Assembly: GCA_028279445.1 (NCBI GenBank)
Contig: JANQNT010000021.1
Span: forward strand, 18,031-82,030
Source of the DNA: Tepidamorphaceae bacterium
GTDB lineage: Bacteria > Pseudomonadota > Alphaproteobacteria > Rhizobiales > Tepidamorphaceae
DNA length: 64,000 nucleotides
Reading direction: 5' to 3'
The notes beneath the pieces are model-generated. The model made no database searches. It was given only the letters and a program-made list of their open reading frames with translations, and was not told the DNA's origin. Below are positions 55,524-64,000 of the stretch, piece after piece. Positions within the stretch are counted from its first letter, which is position 1; every line of letters starts with the position of its first letter. The translations under genes were made by a program, and so were the position numbers.

Positions 55524-56840
55524 ATGACGGATCTTGCAGCCATCGCGAAGAAGAAGGGCATCGAGTATTTCCTGATCAGTTTCGTTGATCTGTTCGGCGT
55601 GCTGCGCTCGAAGCTGGTGCCGGCGCGCGCCATCGGCGACATGCAGAAAGAAGGCGCGGGCTTCGCCGGCTTCGCCACCTGGCTGGACATGACGCCGGCG
55701 GATCCGGACATGTTCTCGGTGCCCGATCCCGACAGCCTGATCCAGCTTCCCTGGCAGAGAGAAGTCGGCTGGCTGGCCGGCGATCTGGTGATGAACGGCG
55801 AATTCGTCGATCAGGCGCCGCGGGTACTGCTGAAGCGCGAAATCGAGAAGGCGGCCAAGCTGGGATACCGCCTCAAAACCGGCGTCGAGTGCGAGTATTT
55901 CCTCGTAAATGCCGATGGCAGCGCGATTTTTGACGAACGCGATACCCAGGCCAAGCCCTGCTACGACCAGTCGGCGCTGATGCGGCGCTACGACGTGGTC
56001 AAGGAAATCTGCGATTGCATGCTCGAACTGGGTTGGGACCCGTATCAGAACGACCATGAGGACGCCAACGGCCAATTCGAGATGAATTTCGAGTATGACG
56101 ACTGCCTGCGGACCGCCGACAAGCACGTCTTCTTCAAATTCATGGTTAAGACCATCGCCGAAAAGCACGGTCTCAGGGCGACTTTCATGCCCAAGCCCTT
56201 CGCCAATCTGACCGGAAACGGCTGCCATGCCCATGCATCGGTGTGGGACAACACCGGCAAGACCAACCTGTTTCTTGATAAAAAGGATGAGGTCGGCATT
56301 TCGGAGCTTGGCTACAATTTCCTTGGCGGCGTAATGCATTCCGCCGAGTCGTTGTGTGCGATCTTCAATCCGACCGTGAACAGCTACAAGCGCATCAACG
56401 CACCGCGCACCCTGTCCGGCGCCACCTGGTCGCCCAATACGGTCAGTTTCACCGGCAACAATCGCACCCACATGGTGCGCATTCCCGACGCCGGGCGTTT
56501 CGAGTTCCGCCTGATGGACGGCGCCACCAACCCCTATCTGTCGCAGGCCGGCCTGCTGGCCGCCGGTCTCGACGGCATCGCCAACAAGCGCGATCCCGGC
56601 ACACGGCTCGACATCAACATGTACGAAGGCCCGCCTGAGTCCGTGCTGCGCAAGGCCAAGGCGCGCAAGCTGCCGCTCAACCTGCTCGACGCCATCCGAC
56701 TGTTCGACAAGTCCAAGGTGCTGCGCGAGGCGTTCGGCGACCACGTGGTGGATTCATATGTGAAGCTGCGCATGGCCGACTGGAACAGCTTCAAGAACCA
56801 CCTCAGTCAGTGGGAGCGCGACCACACGCTCGACTGCTAG
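55524..56840 (+). CDS. type III glutamine synthetase / gamma-glutamylmethylamide synthetase
   Basis: The 438-aa protein is of the GlnT/GmaS branch of glutamine synthetase: MTDLAAIAKKKGIEYFLISFVDLFG, KTGVECEYFLVNADG, NDHEDANGQFEMNFEYDD (metal Glu/His), KPFANLTGNGCHAHASVWD and RFEFRLMDGATNPYL. GmaS ligates methylamine and glutamate, GlnT ammonia; with glxBCD/mgsABC genes upstream either reading fits. GGAGGGG 3 bases before ATG 55524 fixes the start. It ends 36 bases from the converging cyclase gene. Confidence 0.88.
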   Translation: MTDLAAIAKKKGIEYFLISFVDLFGVLRSKLVPARAIGDMQKEGAGFAGFATWLDMTPADPDMFSVPDPDSLIQLPWQREVGWLAGDLVMNGEFVDQAPRVLLKREIEKAAKLGYRLKTGVECEYFLVNADGSAIFDERDTQAKPCYDQSALMRRYDVVKEICDCMLELGWDPYQNDHEDANGQFEMNFEYDDCLRTADKHVFFKFMVKTIAEKHGLRATFMPKPFANLTGNGCHAHASVWDNTGKTNLFLDKKDEVGISELGYNFLGGVMHSAESLCAIFNPTVNSYKRINAPRTLSGATWSPNTVSFTGNNRTHMVRIPDAGRFEFRLMDGATNPYLSQAGLLAAGLDGIANKRDPGTRLDINMYEGPPESVLRKAKARKLPLNLLDAIRLFDKSKVLREAFGDHVVDSYVKLRMADWNSFKNHLSQWERDHTLDC

Positions 56841-56876
56841 TCGACGAGGACACGCGATCAGCGCCCTGCCCTTCGG

Positions 56877-58196
56877 TCATCGCAGCGAGGGCGCGTAACC
56901 ATAGATGCGAATGGGAGCGCTGGCCCCGGCCAGCGTCTCCTCGCCGAGGTCGCGCCAGTCCTGCCGGTCCAGCGTGTCGGCCGCGCGGTCGAGCACAGGC
57001 TGCGAGATCATCATCTCGAGATCGCGCCGCTTGGCGACGGTCTCGAGCCGCGCCGCCTCGTTCACGACCCGGCCGACGACGCTGTACTCCAACCGCCGCA
57101 TGTCGCCGATGGCGCCGGCCACCACACGTCCGGCGTGGACCACCACGACGATGCGGATCGGCGGGTCGCCGGCACCGCGGCGCTCGACGTTCCATGTCCT
57201 GATCCGGTTCAGCAGTTCTCGGCCCGCGGCAACTGCATTGCCCGCGGCAACCGCGTTGCCGGCAGCGGCCTCATCGTCGCCCTGCAACCCGAACACGATG
57301 AGCGCCCCATCGCCGATGAACTTGTCGACGATGCCGCCATGCGGTTCGACCGCATCCGTGACGCGGGCGCGGAAGGCGCTCAGGAACGCACTCGTTTCCT
57401 GTGGCTCCAGCGTTTCGGTCATCGCAGTGAAGCCGCGCACATCGACGAACATGATCACCGCGTCCGCGAGGCGCCCGGCACGCATTGCCTCGATGTCCTC
57501 ATCGCTCATGCGCGCCGCCAGTTGCGACGGCATGAAGCGCGTCTGGTTGGTGCGGATCTCGGTCTCGCGCGCCACCGTCTCCAGCAGGCGCTTGCCGCGC
57601 CACATGGCCAGCCCGGCGATTGCCGCGATCAACGCGAGCATCACCAGGCGCACGACATTGGGCGGCCAACCGAAGCTGCGCGCGATGAACTCCGCCGTGG
57701 ACGGATCGGGTCGCACGCCGCCATGAGGATCCAGCAGCATGATGACGACGACCATGGAAAGCATGGCCAGCGACGCAACGACATGCAGCCGCACCCGATA
57801 TCGCAGGGTCTGCAATACGAACAGGATCGCGATCATGATGCTGATGGGCGATGACAGCACGGCCACGGTGCTGGCGCCAGCGTTGGTGACGTTGGCGTAG
57901 AGATTGAGGCCGATGATGGCGACTTCCGACAGCGAGAAGACCCAGGCCATCCAGGGGCGGTAAAGCCCGAACCGCACCACCGCGAAAGACACCGCGCCAA
58001 GCGTGAAGTAGGCGCTGATCGCAACGGTCACGAAGGCAAGCGCGCGCTGCGGCACCTCCTCGGCCGGCAGCCCCACCCGGCGCAGGATCAGCACGACGGC
58101 CAGCGCCAGGGCCAGCGAGACCAGCATGCGCACGACCCCCATCAGCGCTTCGGCTTCGGTGTCGGCTCGCGAGATCAATGTCCTGGCTTGCGGCAT
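56877..58196 (-). CDS. membrane-anchored class III adenylate/guanylate cyclase
   Basis: The 439-aa protein has six or so N-terminal spans (about residues 20-195) and a class III cyclase domain (about 243-420). VIMFVDVRGFTAMTE and DKFIGDGALIVFG supply the metal-binding Asp residues, and GRVVAGAIGDMRRLEYSVVGRVVNEAARLE the transition-state region. An 18-bp tandem duplication (57222-57239 and 57240-57257) repeats NAVAAG in the middle. Product is probably cAMP; the membrane part may sense lipids or ions. Confidence 0.9.
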   Translation of the reverse strand: MPQARTLISRADTEAEALMGVVRMLVSLALALAVVLILRRVGLPAEEVPQRALAFVTVAISAYFTLGAVSFAVVRFGLYRPWMAWVFSLSEVAIIGLNLYANVTNAGASTVAVLSSPISIMIAILFVLQTLRYRVRLHVVASLAMLSMVVVIMLLDPHGGVRPDPSTAEFIARSFGWPPNVVRLVMLALIAAIAGLAMWRGKRLLETVARETEIRTNQTRFMPSQLAARMSDEDIEAMRAGRLADAVIMFVDVRGFTAMTETLEPQETSAFLSAFRARVTDAVEPHGGIVDKFIGDGALIVFGLQGDDEAAAGNAVAAGNAVAAGRELLNRIRTWNVERRGAGDPPIRIVVVVHAGRVVAGAIGDMRRLEYSVVGRVVNEAARLETVAKRRDLEMMISQPVLDRAADTLDRQDWRDLGEETLAGASAPIRIYGYAPSLR

Positions 58197-58351
58197 TGGG
58201 AGGTCGGATCTGAACGGTCTTCGGGTTGGTGAGTCATGCGGCTGTGATACGCGCGTGCGGCCGTGCGCTTACGCTGACCGGACCACTTGTGCGCCAAACG
58301 CCAGTGTGCTCCACCCTGCGCGTGGACCGCAAACCCGGCCGGAGAGGAACA

Positions 58352-58789
58352 ATGTCGATCCTTATGCAGCTCACGCTCGCCAGCATCCTGATGACCATCT
58401 GCCTCGTCGTTCACGTCGCAGTCCTGTCGGGGTCCGTGCAGTTGTTGCGCCGGAACAGGCATCGCCTGGAAACCATGGCCTCGGCCTATCGCAATGTCTG
58501 GCTGATCGGCGTATCGCTGTTCGCTGTCGTGATCGCGACCACCATCGGTGTGTGGCTGTGGGCCATCTGCGTCATCGGCGTCGGCGCTCTCGGCACATTC
58601 GAGGACGCGCTCTACTTCGCGCTGGCCACCTACACCACGCTCGGCTACGGCGACATTCTCCTGACGCCAGCGTTTCGCATTTTCGGTGCGTTCGCATCGG
58701 TCGCCGGCCTGCTCGCCTTCGGGCTCAGCACGGCGTTCCTGGTCGGCATCTTCACGCGCTTGCTGCCCCGGGAACTGACGGCGCCATGA
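58352..58789 (+). CDS. two-span potassium channel family protein
   Basis: The 145-aa protein has a hydrophobic N-terminal helix, a second at about residues 44-65, a pore loop with the selectivity filter TTLGYGD near residue 94 and a last span with a Gly hinge (about 110-135), the minimal Ion_trans_2 architecture. It would form tetramers. GGAGAGGA 4 bases before ATG 58352 defines the start. It is divergent from the cyclase, with which it may form a cyclic-nucleotide-linked pair, though no cNMP domain is present. Confidence 0.88.
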   Translation: MSILMQLTLASILMTICLVVHVAVLSGSVQLLRRNRHRLETMASAYRNVWLIGVSLFAVVIATTIGVWLWAICVIGVGALGTFEDALYFALATYTTLGYGDILLTPAFRIFGAFASVAGLLAFGLSTAFLVGIFTRLLPRELTAP

Positions 58790-59293
58790 ACAACGCAGGC
58801 TCCGGCGCAGCGATCAACGCCCCGCGTCAGGATCACCGCTGACGGCCAGCTTCGACAGAGACGCAATAGGATCGTGTCACCTCCGGCCGGACGATGCGGC
58901 CGCCGACCACGACCGGACATGAGATGGCTATGCGCCGGCATGTCGGCCTTGCATCCATGATCGGCGCGAGACGCATCACGGACGCATGCGCCGCGATCTG
59001 TAACCCGTACCGATGACACTGCCGACGACGAGTCCCGAGCCAACGCATGTCGTCGCAGCAACAGGGACGAGACGGATCGCACGCCTTGCGCGGAGTCCGG
59101 ACCGGCACGGCGTCAGCACGGTCCGGCGACTTCGTCGATCGATTGGCGTGTTCACCATCGGCGCGCCGGTGATGGGCGCACGTGCACCCTTATATATAAA
59201 GAGTGACGCGACCGGCCCACTCCGCGCCCGCGACACGAACACGCTTGCCGGGAATGAGGCCACCCACGCATGTGCAGGTGAGATCGCATCTGG

Positions 59294-59421
59294 TGCCTGG
59301 CATGAAGTGACACCTCGTAGACGGTCGCGCCCGGACGGCGGGGTACCTCGAAGGTGAAACACCTCGAAAGGTGGGACACCTCGTAGGTGGGACACTTCGA
59401 AGATGAGGTGCCTGGAAGATG
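59294..59421. repeat. tandem array of 16-17 bp mini-hairpin units
   Basis: Degenerate units with core CACCTCGTAGGTG start at about 59294, 59311, 59344, 59360, 59377, 59393 and 59410, i.e. spacing 16-17 bases (33 where one is degraded). Three central units are self-complementary (ACCT-CGA-AGGT, CACCT-CGAA-AGGTG, CACCT-CGT-AGGTG). The period is not a multiple of three, so it is not a protein repeat, and there are no unique spacers, so it is not a CRISPR array. Confidence 0.6.
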
Positions 59422-59663
59422 CTCACCGCCGATCATTCGCGACGTAGCAAAGACGGCGCTTCGACCAGCCGCACCGGTGACCGCATCGGGTCCGCCGCCG
59501 GCCGACACCATGATCCGATCCACGCCACGCATCTTGCCGAGGGCATCATCGACTGTGCGCGATGGAAAGCTGACGCACCTCACGAAGGTGACGCCGACCG
59601 GCATGTCAATCACGCGGCTGGACCCGGAGTGACCACCCGGCACGAATGCGCTCAGGCGATGCG

Positions 59664-59756
59664 CGCCAGCTGACCGTTACCAACGGCGGGGCCGTCACCG
59701 ACGCTACGACGATCGCAGACGAGGCCATCGCCGACGGCAGTACGGTTGTCGTCGAC
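59664..59756 (+). pseudogene. fragment resembling an autotransporter passenger repeat
   Basis: One frame reads QLTVTNGGAVTDATTIADE followed by a short segment ending DGSTVVVD, the cadence of beta-helical autotransporter passengers. It has no start, no signal, no translocator domain, and the frame derails after VVVD (a 2-base change would restore DGSAGP-like continuation). Likely a relic; identification rests on pattern only. Confidence 0.3.
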
Positions 59757-60870
59757 AGGGGTCTGCGGGTCCGAACGATCGCAGCCACGGTCTCTTCTAG
59801 ACGCGCTGCTCGGTCAGCCTGCGATGACTCAAGATCAACAGGCTTCAGTCGTCACGCCAATGGCACTTCGCGAACGGCCGCCACCAGGCCGATGACAACA
59901 TCACAGCTCGTGACCTAGTTTGGCGAGATGGTTATGCGGCACTCCCGGCGCGCTCCTCCGAGCGCCCGCCCCGGAGTTCCCCCATCGCGTCTGCAACCAA
60001 ACTCGATCGTGCTCGGCCCAGCCGGTCGCCCGCTCGTCGCGCGCCATCTCGTGCTGTTCGAACTTGCCATGCACCCGCGCCTGCAGCCGGCATCGCGAGC
60101 GGCTGCGACGAGCGGTGCACGGCACCACTCGACACACGCCTTTCGTCGCGCCGGTGCCGCAACTCTCCTCCGGTCGGTTCAGACGATTTCGCTCTGTCTT
60201 GGAAGTTTGTTTACGAGCGTCTGTCACGATGATTGGTAGCCAAGAGGTCTTGCCGGAGCCCTCTCGACCACTGCGGCGCAGCGCATGGTAAATGACCCCG
60301 CCTGGTCATTACGAAATCGGAGTACCCAATCCCCTATTATCATTTCGTTTTCGTAACAATTACTGAAAATAATTTGTTTCGTAATCGAAACTGTCCTTGT
60401 TAACCGGTGTGTTTTCAAGCACGCGGCCGCATAACCATCGGTTTGGTCGCTACTCCCCTAGCAGTTACTTATGGCTGATCGCGGTTCTGGAGGCGCCGGT
60501 TTTTCACGCTGAAGGGAACGCCACGAATATGGTTAATTTCTGATCCCGCGCGCATTTTCCGTTCAGCATCGGTCGCGGCCCGGAGGCGACAGCTGACGGC
60601 CACGCCAACAGGATCGGCTGCAGCCGCAGGTGGTTGTCGCCATGAGCGGCGCTGCGCTTCGGGTGACGGCTTCGATGATGCATCGGTGGCGTCCCGGCGT
60701 GGGCCACCGTGGCCGACGCCGACCGTCCCGATTGGTGGCTGCGGAACGCATGACCGGAGTTCCGGAGAACGGACCGGCGATGTGCCGGACAGGCCGGTTG
60801 GAGCGTGACGGTTCCATCGTCGGCACGAGGCCGATGACGCGCGCAATACCGGAGAGGTCGATCGGTGGAT

Positions 60871-60946
60871 TGGTGAGCCCTCAGGGATTCGAACCCTGGA
60901 CCTACTGATTAAAAGTCAGTTGCTCTACCAGCTGAGCTAAGGGCTC
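60871..60946 (-). tRNA. tRNA-Lys (anticodon UUU)
   Basis: A 76-nt tRNA including encoded CCA: acceptor GAGCCCT/AGGGCTC, D arm TAGCTCAGCTGGTAGAGCA, anticodon stem ACTGA/TCAGT around CTTTTAA (anticodon TTT), T arm CAGGGTTCGAATCCCTG, discriminator A. It faces the integrase about 700 bases away and could be an attachment site, though no flanking direct repeat was found. Confidence 0.97.
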
Positions 60947-61120
60947 CCGAGACATCGGGCAGGCAGGCAGGTGAGTCCGCCTCGCGAGGTGCGCCCGATA
61001 TAGCAGCCCCGCGCACAGCCGCAAGCCCCAACAGGCGATAGCTGGAAATGGGCCGGGCATCAGTTACGCCGATGCCAGATCACCGCGTGCCCGGCCCTCG
61101 CGGCAACGCATCGCGAGCGC

Positions 61121-61620
61121 CTAGAGTTTGCCGGCGGAGATGGCCTCGCGGATGCCACCCATCAGCGACTGGTGACAGGCGATGTCGACCGAGCTCGGTA
61201 ACATCGCTCCAAGCGCCTCGCCGGTCTGGACGAAGTCATGCCGGTCGGCGTAGGCGTCGTCGCGTGTGGCCATGCAGTCGCGAAGATCTGTCGCGATGGC
61301 CTCGCGCACGCCGCTCGTCAGCGGCCGGTCGTGGGCAATGTCGACCCGGCTTGGCGGCATCGTACCGAGAGCGGTTCGCCGGTCCTGACGAGGTGGTGCG
61401 GATAGGAGCGCCCGCCGTCGCGCGGGCCGGCCACTCGCTGTCCGCGTCGAGCGGGCGACGCGCGTTGTCGGTGTGGCGGACGTTGCGCAGGTTGATGCGG
61501 CCGAAGCCGGTGTCGGTGTGCCCGTGCCGGCCGGAGCGCGTCATCATCACACAGTCCAACATGTCGATGCCGCGAGCGACGGCACTCAGAACATCGTCGG
61601 GCGTGCCGACGCCTGAATCC
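61121..61620 (-). pseudogene. tgt: degenerate 3' fragment of tgt (queuine tRNA-ribosyltransferase)
   Basis: About 110 codons of the Tgt C-terminal part survive: VGTPDDVLSAVARGIDMLD, then RSGRHGH...GFGRINLRN matches the conserved MP TRSGRHG / RFGRINLRN region. A frameshift follows near 61410 (HHLVRTGE continues in another frame), and the terminal helix region is present twice (SGVREAIATDL, then FVQTGEALGAML ... GGIREAISAGKL, stop 61121). The N-terminal three quarters are absent. The upstream end abuts the integrase gene, so the rest was probably lost on insertion. Confidence 0.7.
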
Positions 61621-61632
61621 GGATCGTGACGG

Positions 61633-62523
61633 TCAGGCGGCGCTGCAGGGCTCCGGCTCGCATCCACGATAGCGCGGCGGTGACGGTCGCTCCCGATCGG
61701 CACCGAAGCTGTCGAGTGTTTCGGCACAGACAGTGAGGTGCTTTGGAGCGAGGTGAGCGTAGCGCAGCGTCATGGCGAGGGTCTTGTGGCCGAGGAATTC
61801 CTGGATGCGGCGGATGTCGACGCCACCCTGAACGAGGCGTGACGCGCAGGTGTGGCGCAGCACGTGCGGCACCACCTGGCGATCGTCGCTCAGCCCGGCA
61901 TGCCCCTTGGCCTTCACCCAGGCATTGCGGAAGTTGCAGTAGCGAATGGAGCGGAACGGACCGGTCGGCTCGACCCCGCGCTGCTCTTCAAGAACCTGCA
62001 TCGCCCGCTTGGTGAGCGGCACCGAGCGCGGCGTGTTCGTCTTGGTTTCCCAGAAGGTGACCACGTCGACATCGATATCGGTCCAGCGCAGTCCGATCGC
62101 CTCGCCGACGCGCGCGCCGGTGTCGACCAGGAAGCGGCACAGCGCCCCGTAGCGCGCATCGACCCGGTCCATGGCGGCAAAGACATGGCCTTCCTCCTCG
62201 CGGGAGAGAAATCGGACCCGGGCGTTGTTCTCGGGAAACTTCGGGATGTCCGGCAACCGATCCAGCAGCCCGCAACGATGGTGCTTGCGGAGAAGTTTGC
62301 CCAAGCAGGCCAGCTTGCGGTTAATGGTGCTGTTCTTGTTACCCTTCTTCCTGTACGCAATGCACAGGGCACTGATCATATTGCTGTCAATCTGATCGAA
62401 TTTTTCTTGCTTCATTATTTCTTCAATTTCAACGATGAACGAATGGCATGTATCCTTGTGTTTCCCTTCCTCCCACAGAAGATCGGCATATCTCTCCCAT
62501 ATTTCGCGTATTTTCCCGCACAT
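61633..62523 (-). CDS. tyrosine recombinase / phage-type integrase
   Basis: The 296-aa protein has a SAM-like N-terminal arm (about residues 20-110) and a catalytic domain with Arg in DTGARVGEAIGLRW, HxxR in PHVLRHTCASR, the GHKTLAMTLRYAHL box and catalytic Tyr in RYAHL. All expected active-site residues appear intact, so it may be active. GGGAGAG before ATG 62523 supports the start. Its N-terminal part is AT-richer with different codon use from the catalytic part and from the core genes. The C-terminal tail (RERPSPPRYRG) may read into neighbouring debris. Confidence 0.88.
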   Translation of the reverse strand: MCGKIREIWERYADLLWEEGKHKDTCHSFIVEIEEIMKQEKFDQIDSNMISALCIAYRKKGNKNSTINRKLACLGKLLRKHHRCGLLDRLPDIPKFPENNARVRFLSREEEGHVFAAMDRVDARYGALCRFLVDTGARVGEAIGLRWTDIDVDVVTFWETKTNTPRSVPLTKRAMQVLEEQRGVEPTGPFRSIRYCNFRNAWVKAKGHAGLSDDRQVVPHVLRHTCASRLVQGGVDIRRIQEFLGHKTLAMTLRYAHLAPKHLTVCAETLDSFGADRERPSPPRYRGCEPEPCSAA

Positions 62524-62699
62524 ATTGTTTTTCTCTCCCGCGCTTGTCACCATCCATGCCTATTATCGTATTTTTTCGCATTGTTAAGCGCATTGCGTGA
62601 TTTCCCGCGATATGCATGATTGTTCAAATAACTACAGTAATTTTTCCCCTTATTATTTCTCTAAAATTCTATCGATCCATTTTCCTGGGCCTTAAATAG

Positions 62700-62726
62700 A
62701 AAAACCCCGGCGGTTTCCCGCCGGGG
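62700..62726 (-). terminator. rho-independent terminator of the porin gene
   Basis: On the minus strand CCCCGGCGG-GAAA-CCGCCGGGG (62705-62726) forms a perfect 9-bp GC stem with a GAAA tetraloop, followed by a T-run (plus-strand A-run 62700-62704). It lies 35 bases after the porin stop and terminates it on the side facing the integrase. Confidence 0.93.
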
Positions 62727-62760
62727 CCTGATTTCGTTTCAGCGCGTTCCGATCAGACGA

Positions 62761-63990
62761 TCAGAACGAGGTACGGGCGTGAAAGACGCCGATGACTTCA
62801 TCAGTGTCAGCAGGACCGCCTGGATCGCCAACGCCGTAGTCCGTGCCGCGCCAGAAGACCTCGGCCAGGAAGTCGAAGCCGGACGCCGGGCGCCACTGGA
62901 CCAAGACACCAGCGCCATACACATCGCGATTGACAACGGCGGCCGGAGCCGGCTGCGGACCACCGAAGCTGCCAGTATTATCCGACTCACCCCAGAAACC
63001 GGCAATCTGACCGCTGATGTTGTCTGCAAGCTGAGCGGACAGACCACCCATGACGCCGATCTGCTCGTGGTCATGCCCGGTCGCGTTGGAGTTATCGCCA
63101 GACGGGAACGACACGCGGAACCAGTCGAACTGATAGCCGGGCGCGCCCTCGGTGTAATTGACCTTCAGGAACGCGTTGATCGCGTCCGTCAGCTCAGCCC
63201 CGATTCCGAACATGATGCCGTAGCCGGTATCATCGGTACCGTTGTCGTACTCGTTGAACTTCACCAGACCCGAAAGCTGGGCATCGATGCCGCCATTGGC
63301 GTAGTTGATGGTCGCAACGATGCTCGGGACGTTGTTCTCGCCCGAACCGCCATTGGCCGACCCTTCGGTAGCATCAAGCGCCGGCGGAGGGCCAGAAGCA
63401 ACGCGGGCACCGTCACCACCTTCTTCGTAGGCGTGGTCTTCGACGGCGATCGACAGGGTCAGGCCGTTACCGACCGAGGTCGTGTAGCGGATCTGGTTGA
63501 TGCGGATCGAATGGGCCAGGAACGACAGATCCGAACCGTTCGGGTCCGAGTTGCCGTGCAGGTAAGTCGACCAGGTCTTGCCGAAGACCCAGTTGCCGAG
63601 TTGCGCAAAGGCATGGCGAAGGCCCATGTCACCGCTAGAGTTGCCGTTGCCGTCGGTTGCCTGAATCTCGATGAACGCACGCACGGTGCCGAGATCGGTC
63701 GAGCGGCGGGCGTCGAAATTCAGACGGCCCTGAGCATACATGCCAACGTCATCACCACCCTCGTTATCCTCGAGGATCGATCCAGGTGTATCTTCGTTCG
63801 CCGCCCAAACAGTCAAACGGGCGAAACCACCGACCTTGAAGCAGATGTCGGTGCCCGGCAGCTCGATGAAGCCGGTGATGTCGCACCGATAGACCGGCTC
63901 GCGCAACGGTCCCGGGTCAGCGGCCTGGGCCCCGGTGGCCGCGATCGCAACCGCAGCGCCGCCGAGAAGAAGGCTCTTGAACTTGTTCAT
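62761..63990 (-). CDS. rhizobial-type porin (Porin_2 family)
   Basis: The 409-aa protein has a cleavable signal peptide (MNKFKSLLLGGAAVAIAATGAQA), then the Porin_2 opening DPVY-like YRCDITGFIELPGTDICFKVGGFARL with its two Cys, alternating beta strands rich in Asn/Gly/Asp and a C-terminal Phe (ARTSF) for BAM recognition. It is the general outer-membrane diffusion channel of Rhizobiales. A perfect GGAGGTC ribosome site lies at 63994-64000. Confidence 0.95.
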   Translation of the reverse strand: MNKFKSLLLGGAAVAIAATGAQAADPGPLREPVYRCDITGFIELPGTDICFKVGGFARLTVWAANEDTPGSILEDNEGGDDVGMYAQGRLNFDARRSTDLGTVRAFIEIQATDGNGNSSGDMGLRHAFAQLGNWVFGKTWSTYLHGNSDPNGSDLSFLAHSIRINQIRYTTSVGNGLTLSIAVEDHAYEEGGDGARVASGPPPALDATEGSANGGSGENNVPSIVATINYANGGIDAQLSGLVKFNEYDNGTDDTGYGIMFGIGAELTDAINAFLKVNYTEGAPGYQFDWFRVSFPSGDNSNATGHDHEQIGVMGGLSAQLADNISGQIAGFWGESDNTGSFGGPQPAPAAVVNRDVYGAGVLVQWRPASGFDFLAEVFWRGTDYGVGDPGGPADTDEVIGVFHARTSF

Positions 63991-64000
63991 ATTGACCTCC

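Larger units (their letters stand above)
58790..60870. other. about 2 kb accessory region with no intact gene
   Basis: Frames here are short, rich in Arg/Thr/Ser and unlike real proteins in codon use. What can be seen is a tandem mini-hairpin array (59294-59421), a fragment resembling an autotransporter passenger (59664-59756), a TATATATAAAG stretch near 59190 and an AT-rich segment at 60300-60400. The rest appears to be decayed or horizontally acquired non-coding DNA between the channel gene and tRNA-Lys. Confidence 0.5.

Noticed and set aside
59294..59421. CRISPR array
   Set aside because: Units are 16-17 bp, contiguous, degenerate and without unique spacers, and no cas gene is present.
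60630..60908. Plus-strand open frame ending in SPQGFEPWTY
   Set aside because: It is the translation of the complement of tRNA-Lys, a well-known false protein tail; no ribosome site or homology upstream.

Overview
The window is a GC-rich alphaproteobacterial chromosome segment, most likely from the Hyphomicrobiales (Rhizobiales). The pointers are a rhizobial-type two-domain porin (Porin_2 family), the dusB-ntrBC-ntrYX-trkAH-hfq-hflX block in its classical order, an E1-beta subunit carrying its own lipoyl domain, a fused ispDF, and short intergenic palindromes of the kind common in this order. The species cannot be fixed from the sequence alone.

The left 32 kb is core chromosome. It runs from a DoxX-type membrane protein and ftsB into a pyruvate dehydrogenase/lipoate operon (pdhA, pdhB, an unrecognised 93-aa gene, pdhC, a YdcH-like gene, lpdA, lipA, ratA). 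Convergent to this lie pncC and ispDF. Then comes the nitrogen-control block dusB-ntrB-ntrC-ntrY-ntrX, potassium uptake trkA-trkH, and hfq-hflX. On the minus strand follows rlpA, a D-Ala-D-Ala carboxypeptidase, tmk-holB-metG-tatD-MBL hydrolase, and mazG. A palindrome matching the NtrC consensus precedes dusB. Two copies of a structured intergenic repeat lie after the DoxX gene and after hflX.

From 32 to 57 kb metabolic and transport modules dominate. These are an Lrp-type regulator divergent from an assimilatory sulfate reduction operon (cysH, cysG, DUF2849, cysI, DUF934); a SapC-like gene; a divergent acyl-CoA dehydrogenase/hydratase pair; a PhoA-type phosphatase behind a Pho box; a putative metal module (histidine-rich protein, HupE/UreJ permease, membrane-anchored protein); a TetR-controlled RND efflux operon ending in an ABC membrane domain without an ATPase; tRNA-Ser; and a GntR regulator divergent from a four-gene glutamate-synthase-like/type III glutamine-synthetase-like operon (glxBCD-glnT or mgsABC-gmaS). 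The intergenic region between that regulator and operon holds an unusual array of TTGGT motifs spaced about 10 bp apart.

The last 7 kb is accessory and partly decayed. A cyclase and a small potassium channel are followed by about 2 kb with no intact gene, including a 16-17 bp tandem array of mini-hairpins and a fragment resembling an autotransporter passenger. Then come tRNA-Lys, a degenerate 3' fragment of tgt with an internally duplicated end, a tyrosine integrase, and a porin with a clear terminator. The tRNA, the integrase and the gene debris together suggest an old integration site.
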